Shown piece after piece: positions 35,371 to 43,856 of a stretch of DNA of 64,000 nucleotides; positions within the stretch are counted from its first letter, which is position 1, and each line of letters starts with the position of its first letter. Source of the DNA: Alkaliphilus oremlandii OhILAs (GTDB taxonomy: Bacteria > Bacillota > Clostridia > Peptostreptococcales > Natronincolaceae); assembly GCF_000018325.1 (NCBI RefSeq), contig NC_009922.1, positions 2,480,001 through 2,544,000 on the forward strand, written 5' to 3'. A program made the position numbers and the translations under genes. The notes under the pieces were generated by a model. It was not told the DNA's origin. It saw nothing but the letters and a program-made list of their open reading frames with translations, and did no database searches.

Positions 35371-35399
35371 ATTATAATCTTAAAAAAGTTAATTGTCAA
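35371..35399 (-). promoter_or_regulatory. Promoter of the asnS T-box transcript
   Basis: Perfect TTGACA and TATAAT with a 17-base spacer on the minus strand; start near 35364. Confidence 0.85.
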
Positions 35400-35429
35400 A
35401 GGATTTAAAATATATTATGCCCAAATTCT

Positions 35430-36323
35430 TTAATTAAAATCCACTTTATTTTTGAGTAAATATTCTTCAAGTTGCTTTTCAAAGGATTCAATAGCCGATA
35501 CCTTTGAAGGCTTTGGAAACCGATGGGTAAGTTTATAGCATGTTCTGTCTGGAGGTCCTTCATCAATTTCAAATCCATAGATCGGATAGTTCTTCTGCAA
35601 TGACTTAACGATAGAAGAAGGTAGGATTGCCCAATAATTATTTCTTAAATAGTGCATAAGCATGCCAATCGTATCTACCTGTAAAATTGAGTGTATATCG
35701 TGTCTACACCATGCACTATGCCACTGTGAAAACTCTGGTCCCCAATCAAATAGAATTTCCATATTGAAATCCAAATCTGATGCATGGAATTTACAATTCT
35801 CATCTGGTTTTTTATCCTTTAACTGTGCAAATACTAACTTCTCTCGGAAAATAGATTTTGCAATTACGTTCTGATATTTTCTTTGACTAAGTACAAACCC
35901 TACATCTGCCATTCGATTATCCACCTGTTCGAATATTTCAGGTGTTTGGTGGGTAAATACCTTAAGTCGCATGGGGTTCTCTCCAAATAACAGTTGTTCA
36001 TAAAAAGCCGAAAAAGCATAGTTGTTCAAACTATCAACACTGCTAATAACTAAATTATCGGTATTTTTATTTTGTAATTCGTGAGCCTCATTCCATACTT
36101 GGACAAAACGCTCCGCAATGGATATAAACTCCGATCCTTTTGGTGTTATTTCAACTTGCCTATGCCCCCTCCTCCTTTCAATAAGTTTAACCCCGATTTC
36201 CGCTTCCAGTGATTTTAATTGAAAACTAATCGTTGATTGAGATAGGTATAGCATCTCAGCAGCACGAGAAATACTTTTAGTGGAAACTACAGCTAAGAAT
36301 ACCTTTGCACTCGAAATATCCAC
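35430..36323 (-). CDS. LysR family transcriptional regulator
   Basis: 297 residues starting at GTG, with AGGAGG six bases upstream. Residues 1-60 are the winged helix-turn-helix (KVFLAVVSTKSISRAAEMLYLSQSTISFQLKSLE quoted in pieces: SISRAAEMLYLSQSTIS). The remainder is a periplasmic-binding-type sensor domain. It is divergent to the PLP enzyme/symporter pair, the classic layout for LysR control of a neighbouring operon. The shared region has a 19-base palindrome. The inducer is probably the transported amino acid or its product. Confidence 0.9.
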   Translation of the reverse strand: MDISSAKVFLAVVSTKSISRAAEMLYLSQSTISFQLKSLEAEIGVKLIERRRGHRQVEITPKGSEFISIAERFVQVWNEAHELQNKNTDNLVISSVDSLNNYAFSAFYEQLLFGENPMRLKVFTHQTPEIFEQVDNRMADVGFVLSQRKYQNVIAKSIFREKLVFAQLKDKKPDENCKFHASDLDFNMEILFDWGPEFSQWHSAWCRHDIHSILQVDTIGMLMHYLRNNYWAILPSSIVKSLQKNYPIYGFEIDEGPPDRTCYKLTHRFPKPSKVSAIESFEKQLEEYLLKNKVDFN

Positions 36324-36349
36324 AAAATACCTCCTATAATATTTAATTA

Positions 36350-36368
36350 TTAGATATTATATATCTAA
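36350..36368. promoter_or_regulatory. Palindromic operator candidate for the LysR protein
   Basis: TTAGATATtatATATCTAA, a perfect eight-base inverted repeat with a three-base centre, 27 bases upstream of the LysR start codon and about 230 bases before the PLP gene. It suits autoregulation more than direct activation of the distant gene. Confidence 0.45.
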
Positions 36369-36602
36369 ATTATTTGATTTTCAACTATATGTAAGTATGA
36401 TAAATTTATTTTAACAAAGCAAATCGATTTGTAATTGTTTAAAAAGTCAAAAAATATGAAATTTTAATACTTTATCAAAAGAGCAAGTTTGTTGTGCTAA
36501 CGAATTTTCATTTTTATAGTGAAAGCTTAGGTTTTACAGATATTGTATCAATGCTTTAAGGGTTATAGTAAAACCATTAATTAAATATGGAGGAATCATA
36601 TT

Positions 36603-37898
36603 ATGGAAATAACGGATAAAAAAATTTTTTTCGAACCCTCTTTACAATCTGAAATTAAGAATAAATTTTATTATGTAAATGAGGATCATACCGGAAGAAA
36701 GCGTCAATTTTTCGAAAACTCTGGAGGATCTCTCCGTTTAAAAGCAGCAGTAGAAGCTAAAAGTACATTTGAAAAAATCCCCGATTGTCCAGAACGTATT
36801 CATGATATCGCAGAAATGCTTAAAAATGTTAAGGAAAAAGGCATCCAAGATATTATGGAGGTAATTTTTGGAGCTAAATCTGGTGCTCTGGTTACAGAAC
36901 TCACAGCTTCACAGGTTATGTTCCAAATTACACGTACAATTATGGAAAATGCCCCTGGAACAAATGTTGTTACGACATCAATAGAACACCCTTCGGCATA
37001 TGATTCCGCAAAAATGTATGCTCAGCGTACTGGAAAGGAATTTCGTGTTGCAATGGCAAATCCTAAAACCGGCGGCGTGGATACAGAAGAAATTCTTCGG
37101 CATATTGATAAAGACACGTGTTTACTCAGTGTAATGAGTGCATCTAATATTTCTGGCTATATTTTTGATCTTGAAGAAATTGTTTTAGAAGCCCGTAAAA
37201 TTAATCCAGATATTTATATTATTAGTGATGCTGTTCAGCATGTACCTCATGGTGTTATAGATGTAGAAAAATTGAAATTAGATGGGGCTAATTTTGCTCC
37301 TTATAAAGCATTTGGAATTAGAGGTTGTGGCTATGGTTATATCTCAGATAGAGTTGCAAAAATGCCACATCACAAGCTGTTAGCAAAACCCGAAAATGAA
37401 TGGGAATTGGGTACATTCCCCCACTCAAACTTTGCATCTGTTACAGCAGTAGTAGATTATGTATGTTGGTTAGGGAGTCGTTTCAGCGCTAGTAACAATA
37501 GAAGAGAATTGTTTGTGGAAGGAATGAATCAAATTCACCTTCAGGAGCATTCTCTACTGATTCATATGATGGAAGGAACCGATGAAGTTCCGGGACTAAG
37601 ACATATTCCTGGCGTTCAGGTATTCCTAGATTCAGCAGATACAGTTGCCCGTGATTTAATATCTGCTATTGGTATTGATGGATTAGATTATACCCAAGCA
37701 GTGAAAGAATATTACAAACGTGGTGTGACAGTCTTCGAACGAGTTGATACAAGCCTTTATTCTAAACGAATCGTAGAATCCCTGAATCTTAAGGGTGCTA
37801 TTAGAGTATCCCCTCTTCATTGTCATGATACTTCTGATATTGATGATTTTCTTCGTATAACAGCAGAAATAGCAAAAACTTTTCGCCGAGATCAATAA
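36603..37898 (+). CDS. Class V aminotransferase-fold PLP enzyme
   Basis: 431 residues in the cysteine desulfurase / isopenicillin N epimerase superfamily. Seen: SIEHPSAYDSAKMYA, VMSASNISGYIFDLEEI, the PLP-binding Asp in IISDAVQHVPHGVIDV and the Schiff-base Lys in NFAPYKAFGIRGCGYGY. The C-terminus (IRVSPLHCHDTSDIDDF) follows the family. It lacks the long cysteine loop of NifS/IscS, so a desulfurase role in Fe-S assembly is unlikely. Pairing with an amino-acid symporter suggests a lyase, desulfurase or epimerase acting on an imported amino acid. GGAGG precedes the ATG. Confidence 0.8.
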   Translation: MEITDKKIFFEPSLQSEIKNKFYYVNEDHTGRKRQFFENSGGSLRLKAAVEAKSTFEKIPDCPERIHDIAEMLKNVKEKGIQDIMEVIFGAKSGALVTELTASQVMFQITRTIMENAPGTNVVTTSIEHPSAYDSAKMYAQRTGKEFRVAMANPKTGGVDTEEILRHIDKDTCLLSVMSASNISGYIFDLEEIVLEARKINPDIYIISDAVQHVPHGVIDVEKLKLDGANFAPYKAFGIRGCGYGYISDRVAKMPHHKLLAKPENEWELGTFPHSNFASVTAVVDYVCWLGSRFSASNNRRELFVEGMNQIHLQEHSLLIHMMEGTDEVPGLRHIPGVQVFLDSADTVARDLISAIGIDGLDYTQAVKEYYKRGVTVFERVDTSLYSKRIVESLNLKGAIRVSPLHCHDTSDIDDFLRITAEIAKTFRRDQ

Positions 37899-37915
37899 GA
37901 AAGGACGCGCTTATT

Positions 37916-39136
37916 ATGAATCAATTAAAAAATATCCCTCTTTGGAAAAAAATCCTTGCTGGTATTATTATAGGCTTGGGAATCGGATTTCTATCTACAG
38001 ATGTAGCAGTGTTTATCTCCCCCTTAGGGAATGTATTTCTAAGAATGTTAAAAATGCTTATTGTTCCTTTAGTATTTTTTAGTATCACGAGTGGTATATG
38101 TAAAATGGGAGATGTTAAACAATTACGTACAGTAGGATCTCGTTATGTTCTATGGATTGTCGTGTCCGCTATTATTTCTGCCGCTGTCGGTGTTGGTGTT
38201 GCCCTTATTTTTCAACCGGGACAAGGTACAACAGAATTTTTAACAACGATGGAGGCTGGCAGTGAAGTATCCTATAGTTTTATTGAAAATGTAATTCATT
38301 GGTTCCCAACAAATGTTGTAGAATCCGCTGTTAATGCAGATATGCTTCAAATTATTGTTTTCTGTATGTTTCTTGGCATTGCTCTTCTTACTCTTGGGGA
38401 AAAGGTTCATGGTTTGGTAAAGCTGATTGACCAAGGCAGCGAAGCCATGCTGAAAATAACAGAGTTTATTATGGAGTTTTCTCCGATCGGTATTATGTCT
38501 CTCATGGCCACAATGGTCTCTACTGTCAGTGGCGCAATGATGAAAGAAATCATGATTTTTTTAGTGCTTGATATCCTATCTGCGGCTATAATATTGATTA
38601 TTATTTATCCACTGATTATAAAGTTTATTGCTAAAATCAATCCATTTAAATTTATGCAAAAAATTGCTCCAGCTATGTTAGTTGCTATTTCTACCACCTC
38701 TTCGGCAGCAACGTTGCCTGTCTCAATGAAAACAGCGGATGAAGAACTAGGAATTCCTGAAAATGTTTATGGATTTGCCCTGCCACTTGGCAACACCTGT
38801 GGTATGAGTGGATTTGCATTATTTGTTGGAATGTGCTGTATTTTTGCTTCAAATTTATATGGCTTTGACATTACCTTTGGAGGAGTTCTACAGTTCATTT
38901 TCTTAGGTATGGTTCTTTCCATTGGAGCAGCAGGGGTAAAAGGTGCAGGGGTCGTTATGTCCACCGTTTTGCTCGAAACTTTAGGTATGCCACTTACACT
39001 AATTCCGATTCTCGCCGCTGTTTGGCCTGTAATTGATCCTGCTCACACAGTCCTCAATAATGTGGGCGACTTATGCGGAACTACTATTGTAGCAAAACGC
39101 CTAGGTCTTATGGATATGAAGGTTTTCGATAAGTAG
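37916..39136 (+). CDS. Dicarboxylate/amino acid:cation symporter (DAACS family)
   Basis: 406 residues, eight membrane helices plus two hairpins as in GltPh. The first hairpin has the serine-rich TTSSAATLP. In helix 7 the sodium-site motif NMDGT is replaced by GMSGF (residues 296-300). In helix 8 the residues equal to GltPh Asp394, Thr398, Asn401 and Asp405 are kept (Asp374, Thr378, Asn381, Asp385), but Arg397, which holds the acidic side chain, is His377. Glutamate or aspartate is therefore unlikely; a neutral or unusual amino acid is more probable. It follows the PLP gene by 17 bases. Confidence 0.87.
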   Translation: MNQLKNIPLWKKILAGIIIGLGIGFLSTDVAVFISPLGNVFLRMLKMLIVPLVFFSITSGICKMGDVKQLRTVGSRYVLWIVVSAIISAAVGVGVALIFQPGQGTTEFLTTMEAGSEVSYSFIENVIHWFPTNVVESAVNADMLQIIVFCMFLGIALLTLGEKVHGLVKLIDQGSEAMLKITEFIMEFSPIGIMSLMATMVSTVSGAMMKEIMIFLVLDILSAAIILIIIYPLIIKFIAKINPFKFMQKIAPAMLVAISTTSSAATLPVSMKTADEELGIPENVYGFALPLGNTCGMSGFALFVGMCCIFASNLYGFDITFGGVLQFIFLGMVLSIGAAGVKGAGVVMSTVLLETLGMPLTLIPILAAVWPVIDPAHTVLNNVGDLCGTTIVAKRLGLMDMKVFDK

Positions 39137-39165
39137 TATCAGCGCCTTTGATCTAATATTTCTTG

Positions 39166-39229
39166 TATGCTCCACTCATAATAAACAGTTCAATTCCAAA
39201 GCTGTTTGCTATAGAGTGGAGCATATTTT
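39166..39229 (+). terminator. Terminator of the PLP enzyme-symporter operon
   Basis: TATGCTCCACTC pairs with GAGTGGAGCATA, an inner AAACAG pairs with CTGTTT, and five T follow. Confidence 0.85.
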
Positions 39230-39343
39230 TATGTCACTGCTTCAAACGCATGTCGTTCAAAATTATGGGAGTAGCTTGTCATAGATTTACCACTCTATGA
39301 ATAAAGTATATTATGCCACGACCATAGACTAGGAGGATATATC

Positions 39344-40293
39344 ATGCTCAATGAAAGCTCTATTTTAAAGGATAAGAATTACTTAATGTTGGGATTATTC
39401 ATCTGCATCATTCTCATATTTCAAAATTTTTACTTCAATGAATTAATGGCTCAAAATCAAGAACTGATTCATTTAAATAAAGAAGTTCTCTCCAGTCATA
39501 AGGACCTCATAGAGAATCAGTTGAAGTATACCGAGGATGTCCATTATATGAGAATTACTGCACAAAATCTTGAAGAACAAAATAATGAGCTAATGAATAA
39601 AGCAGAAAGACTGAACGAGCTTTTTTTCGTCCAAATGTACTAAAGACAACGATAGATTCTGAGAAAATTGTATATTTAACCTTTGATGATGGTCCCAGTA
39701 TAAATACGGTGAAAGTGCTGGATATTTTAAAGGAATATGATATTAAGGCGACCTTTTTTGTCATTGGAAAGTCTGGAGATTATGAAAAAAGCCTCTATCA
39801 ACGAATCGTAGATGAAGGTCACACTTTGGGAAACCATACGTATTCTCACAATTATAAAGAAATCTATTCCTCCGAAGAAAATTTTTTAAGGGATTTTAAG
39901 AAACTTGAAGACTACATTCATCAGCTGACAGGAGTCAAAATGGAGATTATGCGATTTCCAGGAGGCTCTAACAACACAATGTCTCACAAGTATTCCGATG
40001 ATAAATTTATGAGACGTATTACAACGAAAATCCTTTACGATGGTTATCAATATTTCGACTGGAACGTAGATTCCAAGGATGCCAAAGCCGTCAAGCAAGA
40101 TCGAAATATCATTATCAATACCGTGCTGGAAGGCGCACGTAACAACAATCCTGCCATCATTCTATTCCATGACAGTTCTCCCAAAACAAGCACTGTGGAG
40201 GCATTGCCTTTCATCATTGAAGAGCTTATTAAAGAAGGCTATACCTTCAAGGCTCTGAATAAAGATTCATTTTACGTTCAGTTTAAAAAATAA
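39344..40293 (+). pseudogene. Membrane-anchored polysaccharide deacetylase, split by a -1 frameshift
   Basis: The first frame (39344-39643) encodes a membrane helix (about 15-31) and a coiled coil rich in Glu, Asn and Leu. At a run of seven T (39621-39627) it shifts, and a second frame continues as a full NodB deacetylase domain: TFDDGPS, HTYSH, RFPGGSNN, DWNVDSKD and ILFHDSS, so metal and catalytic residues are intact. The site reads T TTT TTC in the first frame, a usable -1 slippery heptamer. It could be a mutation, a homopolymer length variant, a sequencing error, or programmed frameshifting. One protein of about 315 residues is implied. The second frame on its own could start only at a GTG at 39709, inside the domain. 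Confidence 0.8.
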
Positions 40294-40369
40294 AATTTGT
40301 TCGCTATGGTTCGCAAACTTTATGGTGTACTCAACGCTAGGTAAAGCTTATAGTTTCAAGTACTTAAAA
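40291..40369 (-). repeat. 79-bp dispersed intergenic repeat, copy 2 (family II)
   Basis: Inverted relative to the copy at 33178-33256, equal in length and about 72% identical without gaps. It begins at the stop codon of the deacetylase gene. Confidence 0.6.
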
Positions 40370-40375
40370 TAATAA

Positions 40376-40398
40376 AAGCAGGCCGTTTCGGTCTGCTT
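40376..40398 (-). terminator. Terminator downstream of the XRE remnant
   Basis: AAGCAGGCCG pairs with CGGTCTGCTT (one G-T pair) around TTT; read leftwards a T-rich tract (TTTTATTATTTT) follows. Confidence 0.75.
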
Positions 40399-40455
40399 CA
40401 TCAGATAAAAATACTCAATCGATATCCCTTCTAGACAAATCTACAAATCTTCTAA

Positions 40456-40758
40456 TTACTTTTCTTCTCTTTGTAATTGTAAATATGTTTTATAAAACAA
40501 ATCCTTCAGAACCAACATAGCGTCTTCACGGGAATAATTGTAAGCTTTCACCATATCTTTTATCATCTTGGCAAATATTTCATAGTATTCACTACAGCTG
40601 ACAACATTCTCATATTCAGCAAGAACAGGATATAGTTTGGTCCAGTCTAGTGTGTAGGCACCTTCATCAGACCTAGATACACTTACCAAAGCTGGTTCAT
40701 CTTCCTTCAATAAATAATCGCAAGTTACATTTAATATGCCTGCTAATTTTGCTATTAT
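40456..40758 (-). pseudogene. C-terminal remnant of an XRE-type regulator
   Basis: An open frame without an ATG begins right after a stop codon and reads IAKLAGILNVTCDYLLKEDEP, the usual end of an XRE helix-turn-helix domain, followed by about 75 residues of a C-terminal helical region. The first helices of the DNA-binding domain are missing. A TTG at 40710 has no ribosome site. A second fragment (40697-40831, MVNLTDEGKVELLKRLEDYG) lies in another frame just upstream and may derive from a similar regulator. Both look decayed. Confidence 0.6.
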
Positions 40759-41071
40759 TTAAGACTTCAAATCCATAGTCCTCTAACCTCTTTAAAAGCT
40801 CTACTTTGCCTTCATCCGTTAGATTTACCATTTTAGATGTATCTATGGCAATATATTAAAGGTAACTAACTGAGATGCTTCTGCCTGTAAGGGAATTATA
40901 GGGAGTTCAGCTATAGTTCCTCCTCGTATTCCCTGCCCTACCATAGCTTAATTTTATGTAGGAATCTCGCTCATTCAAATATCTAATTTTACCAATATTT
41001 TTCCATAATAAAAGCTTCTAAAGAAGCTTTTATTGAAACTCATCTATACTATAATTTCTTAATGTGTCCTT
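40759..41071. other. Intergenic region with a decayed gene fragment and a terminator
   Basis: Holds the frame fragment described with the XRE remnant and the def terminator at 41007-41034. Nothing else is seen. Confidence 0.4.
41007..41034 (-). terminator. Terminator of the XRE-def operon
   Basis: AATAAAAGCTTC and its exact complement with loop TAAA; strong stem and U-rich end. Confidence 0.85.
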
Positions 41072-41524
41072 TTATTTTACATACTCCGTCACTAGATCCG
41101 TAAAGAGTATCCCATTTAAATGGTCAATTTCATGACAAAAACACTTCGCTAGATTTCCCGTAGCTGTTATTGTAATCTCTTCTCCATATTCATTCAATGC
41201 TTCTACGATGACTTTTGCAGGTCTTGCCAGCTTGCCAAATTGATTCGGGATACTTAAACATCCTTCGATCACCGTTTGCGTTCCTTCTTCCTTAACAATC
41301 CTTGGATTCACTAATTTCATAAGACCCTGCCCCATATCGATTACAACCAATCGCTTTAATATACCAATCTGAGGGCCTGCTAATCCACCACCATTTTCTG
41401 TATGATACATGGTTTCAGCCATATCCTCTAGTATCTGTCTGATTTTATCATCTACCACTTCAACTTTTTTACTTTTTTTTCTTAATATAGGATCTTCCAT
41501 CAATCTGATTTCTCTCAATGCCAT
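41072..41524 (-). CDS. def: Peptide deformylase
   Basis: 150 residues. It removes the formyl group from new proteins. Three family motifs are present: GGGLAGPQIG (usually GxGLAAxQ), EGCLSIP with the metal-binding Cys, and HEIDHLNG with two metal-binding His and the catalytic Glu. It begins directly after the XRE regulator stop, so the two are one operon, an unusual link that suggests the enzyme gene is an extra, regulated copy rather than the housekeeping def next to fmt. Confidence 0.93.
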   Translation of the reverse strand: MALREIRLMEDPILRKKSKKVEVVDDKIRQILEDMAETMYHTENGGGLAGPQIGILKRLVVIDMGQGLMKLVNPRIVKEEGTQTVIEGCLSIPNQFGKLARPAKVIVEALNEYGEEITITATGNLAKCFCHEIDHLNGILFTDLVTEYVK

Positions 41525-41761
41525 CTAAACTACACCTCTACTTTGTTGAGCTCTTGATTTTCGTTCACTTTCCTCAAATAGAAAAATATCCTCAATAGAG
41601 CATTCAAATACTTTTGAAATATCATAAGCCAGCCATATGGAGGGCTCAAACTTCTCTGTTTCAATAGAATTAATTGCCTGCCTCGATACGCCAACCAATG
41701 CTCCTAGCTGTTCTTGAGTTAATTCGAAGGATTCTCTCAATGCTTTCAATCGATTCTTCAT
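41525..41761 (-). CDS. XRE family transcriptional regulator
   Basis: 78 residues, almost all helix-turn-helix: LRESFELTQEQLGALVGVSRQAINSIETEKFEPS (key parts TQEQLGALVGVSRQ and SIETEK). The short acidic tail (IFLFEESERKSRAQQ) is typical of small YozG-like regulators. GAGGTG precedes the ATG. Direct repeats of ATGTAAGGTCAA around its promoter are likely its own operator. Confidence 0.9.
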   Translation of the reverse strand: MKNRLKALRESFELTQEQLGALVGVSRQAINSIETEKFEPSIWLAYDISKVFECSIEDIFLFEESERKSRAQQSRGVV

Positions 41762-41781
41762 AAATATTCACCTCTGTAATG

Positions 41782-41839
41782 TTGACCTTACATTTTAAAC
41801 ATAACAAAATTAGATATAAATGTCAACTTGACCTTACAT
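41782..41839 (-). promoter_or_regulatory. Promoter flanked by direct repeats, XRE-def operon
   Basis: TTGACA (plus 41821-41826) and TATGTT (41798-41803) are 17 bases apart on the minus strand. The 12-base sequence ATGTAAGGTCAA occurs exactly twice, at 41828-41839 just upstream of the -35 and at 41782-41793 just past the -10. A repressor bound at both would block or loop the promoter. Confidence 0.6.
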
Positions 41840-41875
41840 AAAACTTAGATCCTATGGGTTATTTTCCTTCTCTGT

Positions 41876-42481
41876 TTAAAGTTCGCTTTCCCCTTTAAAT
41901 TTGGATGTAGACTTAGGAAATAGCCTTTTAAAAATCATATATCCTATATATCCGATGAGTCCTCCTAAGGTATTCATTATCAAATCGTCCACATCCGTCG
42001 CTCTCGGTAATATGAGCTGTACTGTCTCTATACAAACTGAAATTGAAAAACAAAGAAGTACAGTTTTTATATTTTCAAGCTTCGTCCATAGCAGAGGTAG
42101 CATAAAACCAATCACTGAAAATACACCAATATTACCTAAAACCTCTATCCATAAATAATTAAAATTTCCCAATCGAACAAGAGATAGGACTTCTTTTATT
42201 TTATTGAATGGTATTGTATTGATCCGATTATAATCAAAGCCGATCCGCCCAACGATCTCAATGCTATTTCTACCCAATTCAAACTTTGGAATAATCGTTT
42301 GAGATGCCAGCCCTACAAGATACAGAATAAAAATAATCACACCGATTTCATGTACAATGTTGAGCTTCTTCCCCTCTTTTATTATAGGCAACTTTATAGA
42401 TATTCTTACTGCTATTAAAATAGGTAACATTGCAATCATATAGGGCACCATGTTCAACACATATCTAATGATCGACTCCAT
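41876..42481 (-). CDS. VanZ family membrane protein
   Basis: 201 residues with five or six membrane helices and the VanZ signatures TIPFNKIKEVLSL, WIEVLGNIGVFSVIGFMLPLLW (first part quoted) and RATDVDDLIMNTLGGLIGY. VanZ proteins are linked to teicoplanin resistance and envelope functions; the mechanism is unknown. GGAAGG precedes the ATG, inside the end of the upstream SEDS gene, which it overlaps by 17 bases. Third gene of the PadR unit. Confidence 0.85.
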   Translation of the reverse strand: MESIIRYVLNMVPYMIAMLPILIAVRISIKLPIIKEGKKLNIVHEIGVIIFILYLVGLASQTIIPKFELGRNSIEIVGRIGFDYNRINTIPFNKIKEVLSLVRLGNFNYLWIEVLGNIGVFSVIGFMLPLLWTKLENIKTVLLCFSISVCIETVQLILPRATDVDDLIMNTLGGLIGYIGYMIFKRLFPKSTSKFKGESEL

Positions 42482-43856
42482 ATTGATAGCCTTCCTTCCT
42501 TATGAGCAAATCTTTTCTGCGGTACACGCTGAGCAGCAGCCCTACTAAAGCCATGTTTACAACAAAGTTACTGCCACCGTAGGAAATGAACGGTAGCGAA
42601 AAACTTGTGATCGGAAACATCCCCATGTTCATTAAAATATTTGCTACTGCTTGTAAAGAAAATATGGTTACGATCGCACTCGCTAGATACCGACCATATG
42701 GATGATTGATCTTCCGAGTTGCTAGAAACATGCGAACAATAGCCAGTACGATTACCATGATGGTTATGATACCTGCAATCCAACCAAAGGCAGAAACAAT
42801 GTAGGTAAAGATGAAATCTGTATTTGCTTCTGGTAATGCGATTCTAGGAGTGTTTCCTTGCATTAAATACAGTTGATCGTTTGCACCAAATAACTTAGCA
42901 TTTGAAAGAAGCTTTTTTAAAAGTGCATCTACATATCCTGCTCCTAATGGATCTAATTGAGGATTTAAAAATACAGCCACTCGATCGGCTCTGTAATGAA
43001 TTCCTATATTCCGATAAACCCAGATCAGCACTGCACATACAATGGTTATTCCACCGCCGTATATTGAAAGCAAATATCCTTTTTTACTGCCATTAAATTC
43101 TTTATCTAAAATAGCCTTTGTAATCATCACTAAAAATCCTGCACTCAGTAGCATAGCTCTTGCAAGAGATAGATACACCATAAGAATACAAGCCATAGCT
43201 GCCAATGCCAATAGTTTTATCATATTCTTTATATCTCCAGTGGCCCACTTATTTACAATACCTGAAAAAGATACGATGAAAATCAACACGATCATATCGA
43301 TTGTGGAGAAAGCAAATCTGCCCAATCGAATATAAGGTCCATATACCGAAGTTCCCCAAAATGTCCCTGTGAATACACCAAGTACAAAACCTTCATAGAT
43401 CCCTAAACAAACAATAGTCCCTATAAAAATGTACATAGAATACTTTTCTAGCTTCGTATAGTCGAAAAAGAAACAGCCGATCAAGGCAACGAAGCCCATC
43501 ACTGTATAAATTAAATAATTTACAAGGAATCCTTCAAAGCTAGAGAATGCTGCGTCATTTGCAAGGGCAAATAAAGTAATTCCCCCGATTGAAACCATAG
43601 CGCCAATCAGTACTAAGATGGACCATTCCGTCTTAGGTCGATGGGTTTTATTGAGTTCCTTCCCTATTTCAGCAGGGTCCCCCATTTGCACAATGGCTCT
43701 TTGTATTGCTTGCTCTTCTTCCATTCCATTTTCAATATACTGATCCGCTATCTCATCAATATGTCCTTGGATTTCTTCAGAAATATTTTTATGAACACCG
43801 TGATATTTTATTTCTTTGCATACTTCATTTAAGAAACTTACAATATATTTATTCAA
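42465..43856 (-). CDS. SEDS (FtsW/RodA/SpoVE) protein with N-terminal HAAS-like domain
   Basis: 463 residues from a TTG that overlaps the PadR stop; earlier TTG/GTG codons are alternatives. Residues 1-75 are helical and cytoplasmic, with IQGHIDEIADQYIENGMEEEQAIQRAIVQMGDP, a HAAS/permease-prefix pattern (key words HIDE, GMEEEQA, MGDP). About ten membrane helices follow with the SEDS motif LPEANTDFIF (Asp of the glycosyltransferase loop) and SFSLPFISYGGSN. SEDS proteins polymerise peptidoglycan with a partner PBP. The usual EE after TDFIF is missing (SAF instead). A PadR partner gene is typical for HAAS proteins. Confidence 0.85.
   Translation of the reverse strand: MNKYIVSFLNEVCKEIKYHGVHKNISEEIQGHIDEIADQYIENGMEEEQAIQRAIVQMGDPAEIGKELNKTHRPKTEWSILVLIGAMVSIGGITLFALANDAAFSSFEGFLVNYLIYTVMGFVALIGCFFFDYTKLEKYSMYIFIGTIVCLGIYEGFVLGVFTGTFWGTSVYGPYIRLGRFAFSTIDMIVLIFIVSFSGIVNKWATGDIKNMIKLLALAAMACILMVYLSLARAMLLSAGFLVMITKAILDKEFNGSKKGYLLSIYGGGITIVCAVLIWVYRNIGIHYRADRVAVFLNPQLDPLGAGYVDALLKKLLSNAKLFGANDQLYLMQGNTPRIALPEANTDFIFTYIVSAFGWIAGIITIMVIVLAIVRMFLATRKINHPYGRYLASAIVTIFSLQAVANILMNMGMFPITSFSLPFISYGGSNFVVNMALVGLLLSVYRRKDLLIRKEGYQYGVDH

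Noticed and set aside
36603..37898. NifS/IscS cysteine desulfurase for Fe-S assembly
   Set aside because: The active-site cysteine loop is not seen and no isc/suf genes are adjacent.
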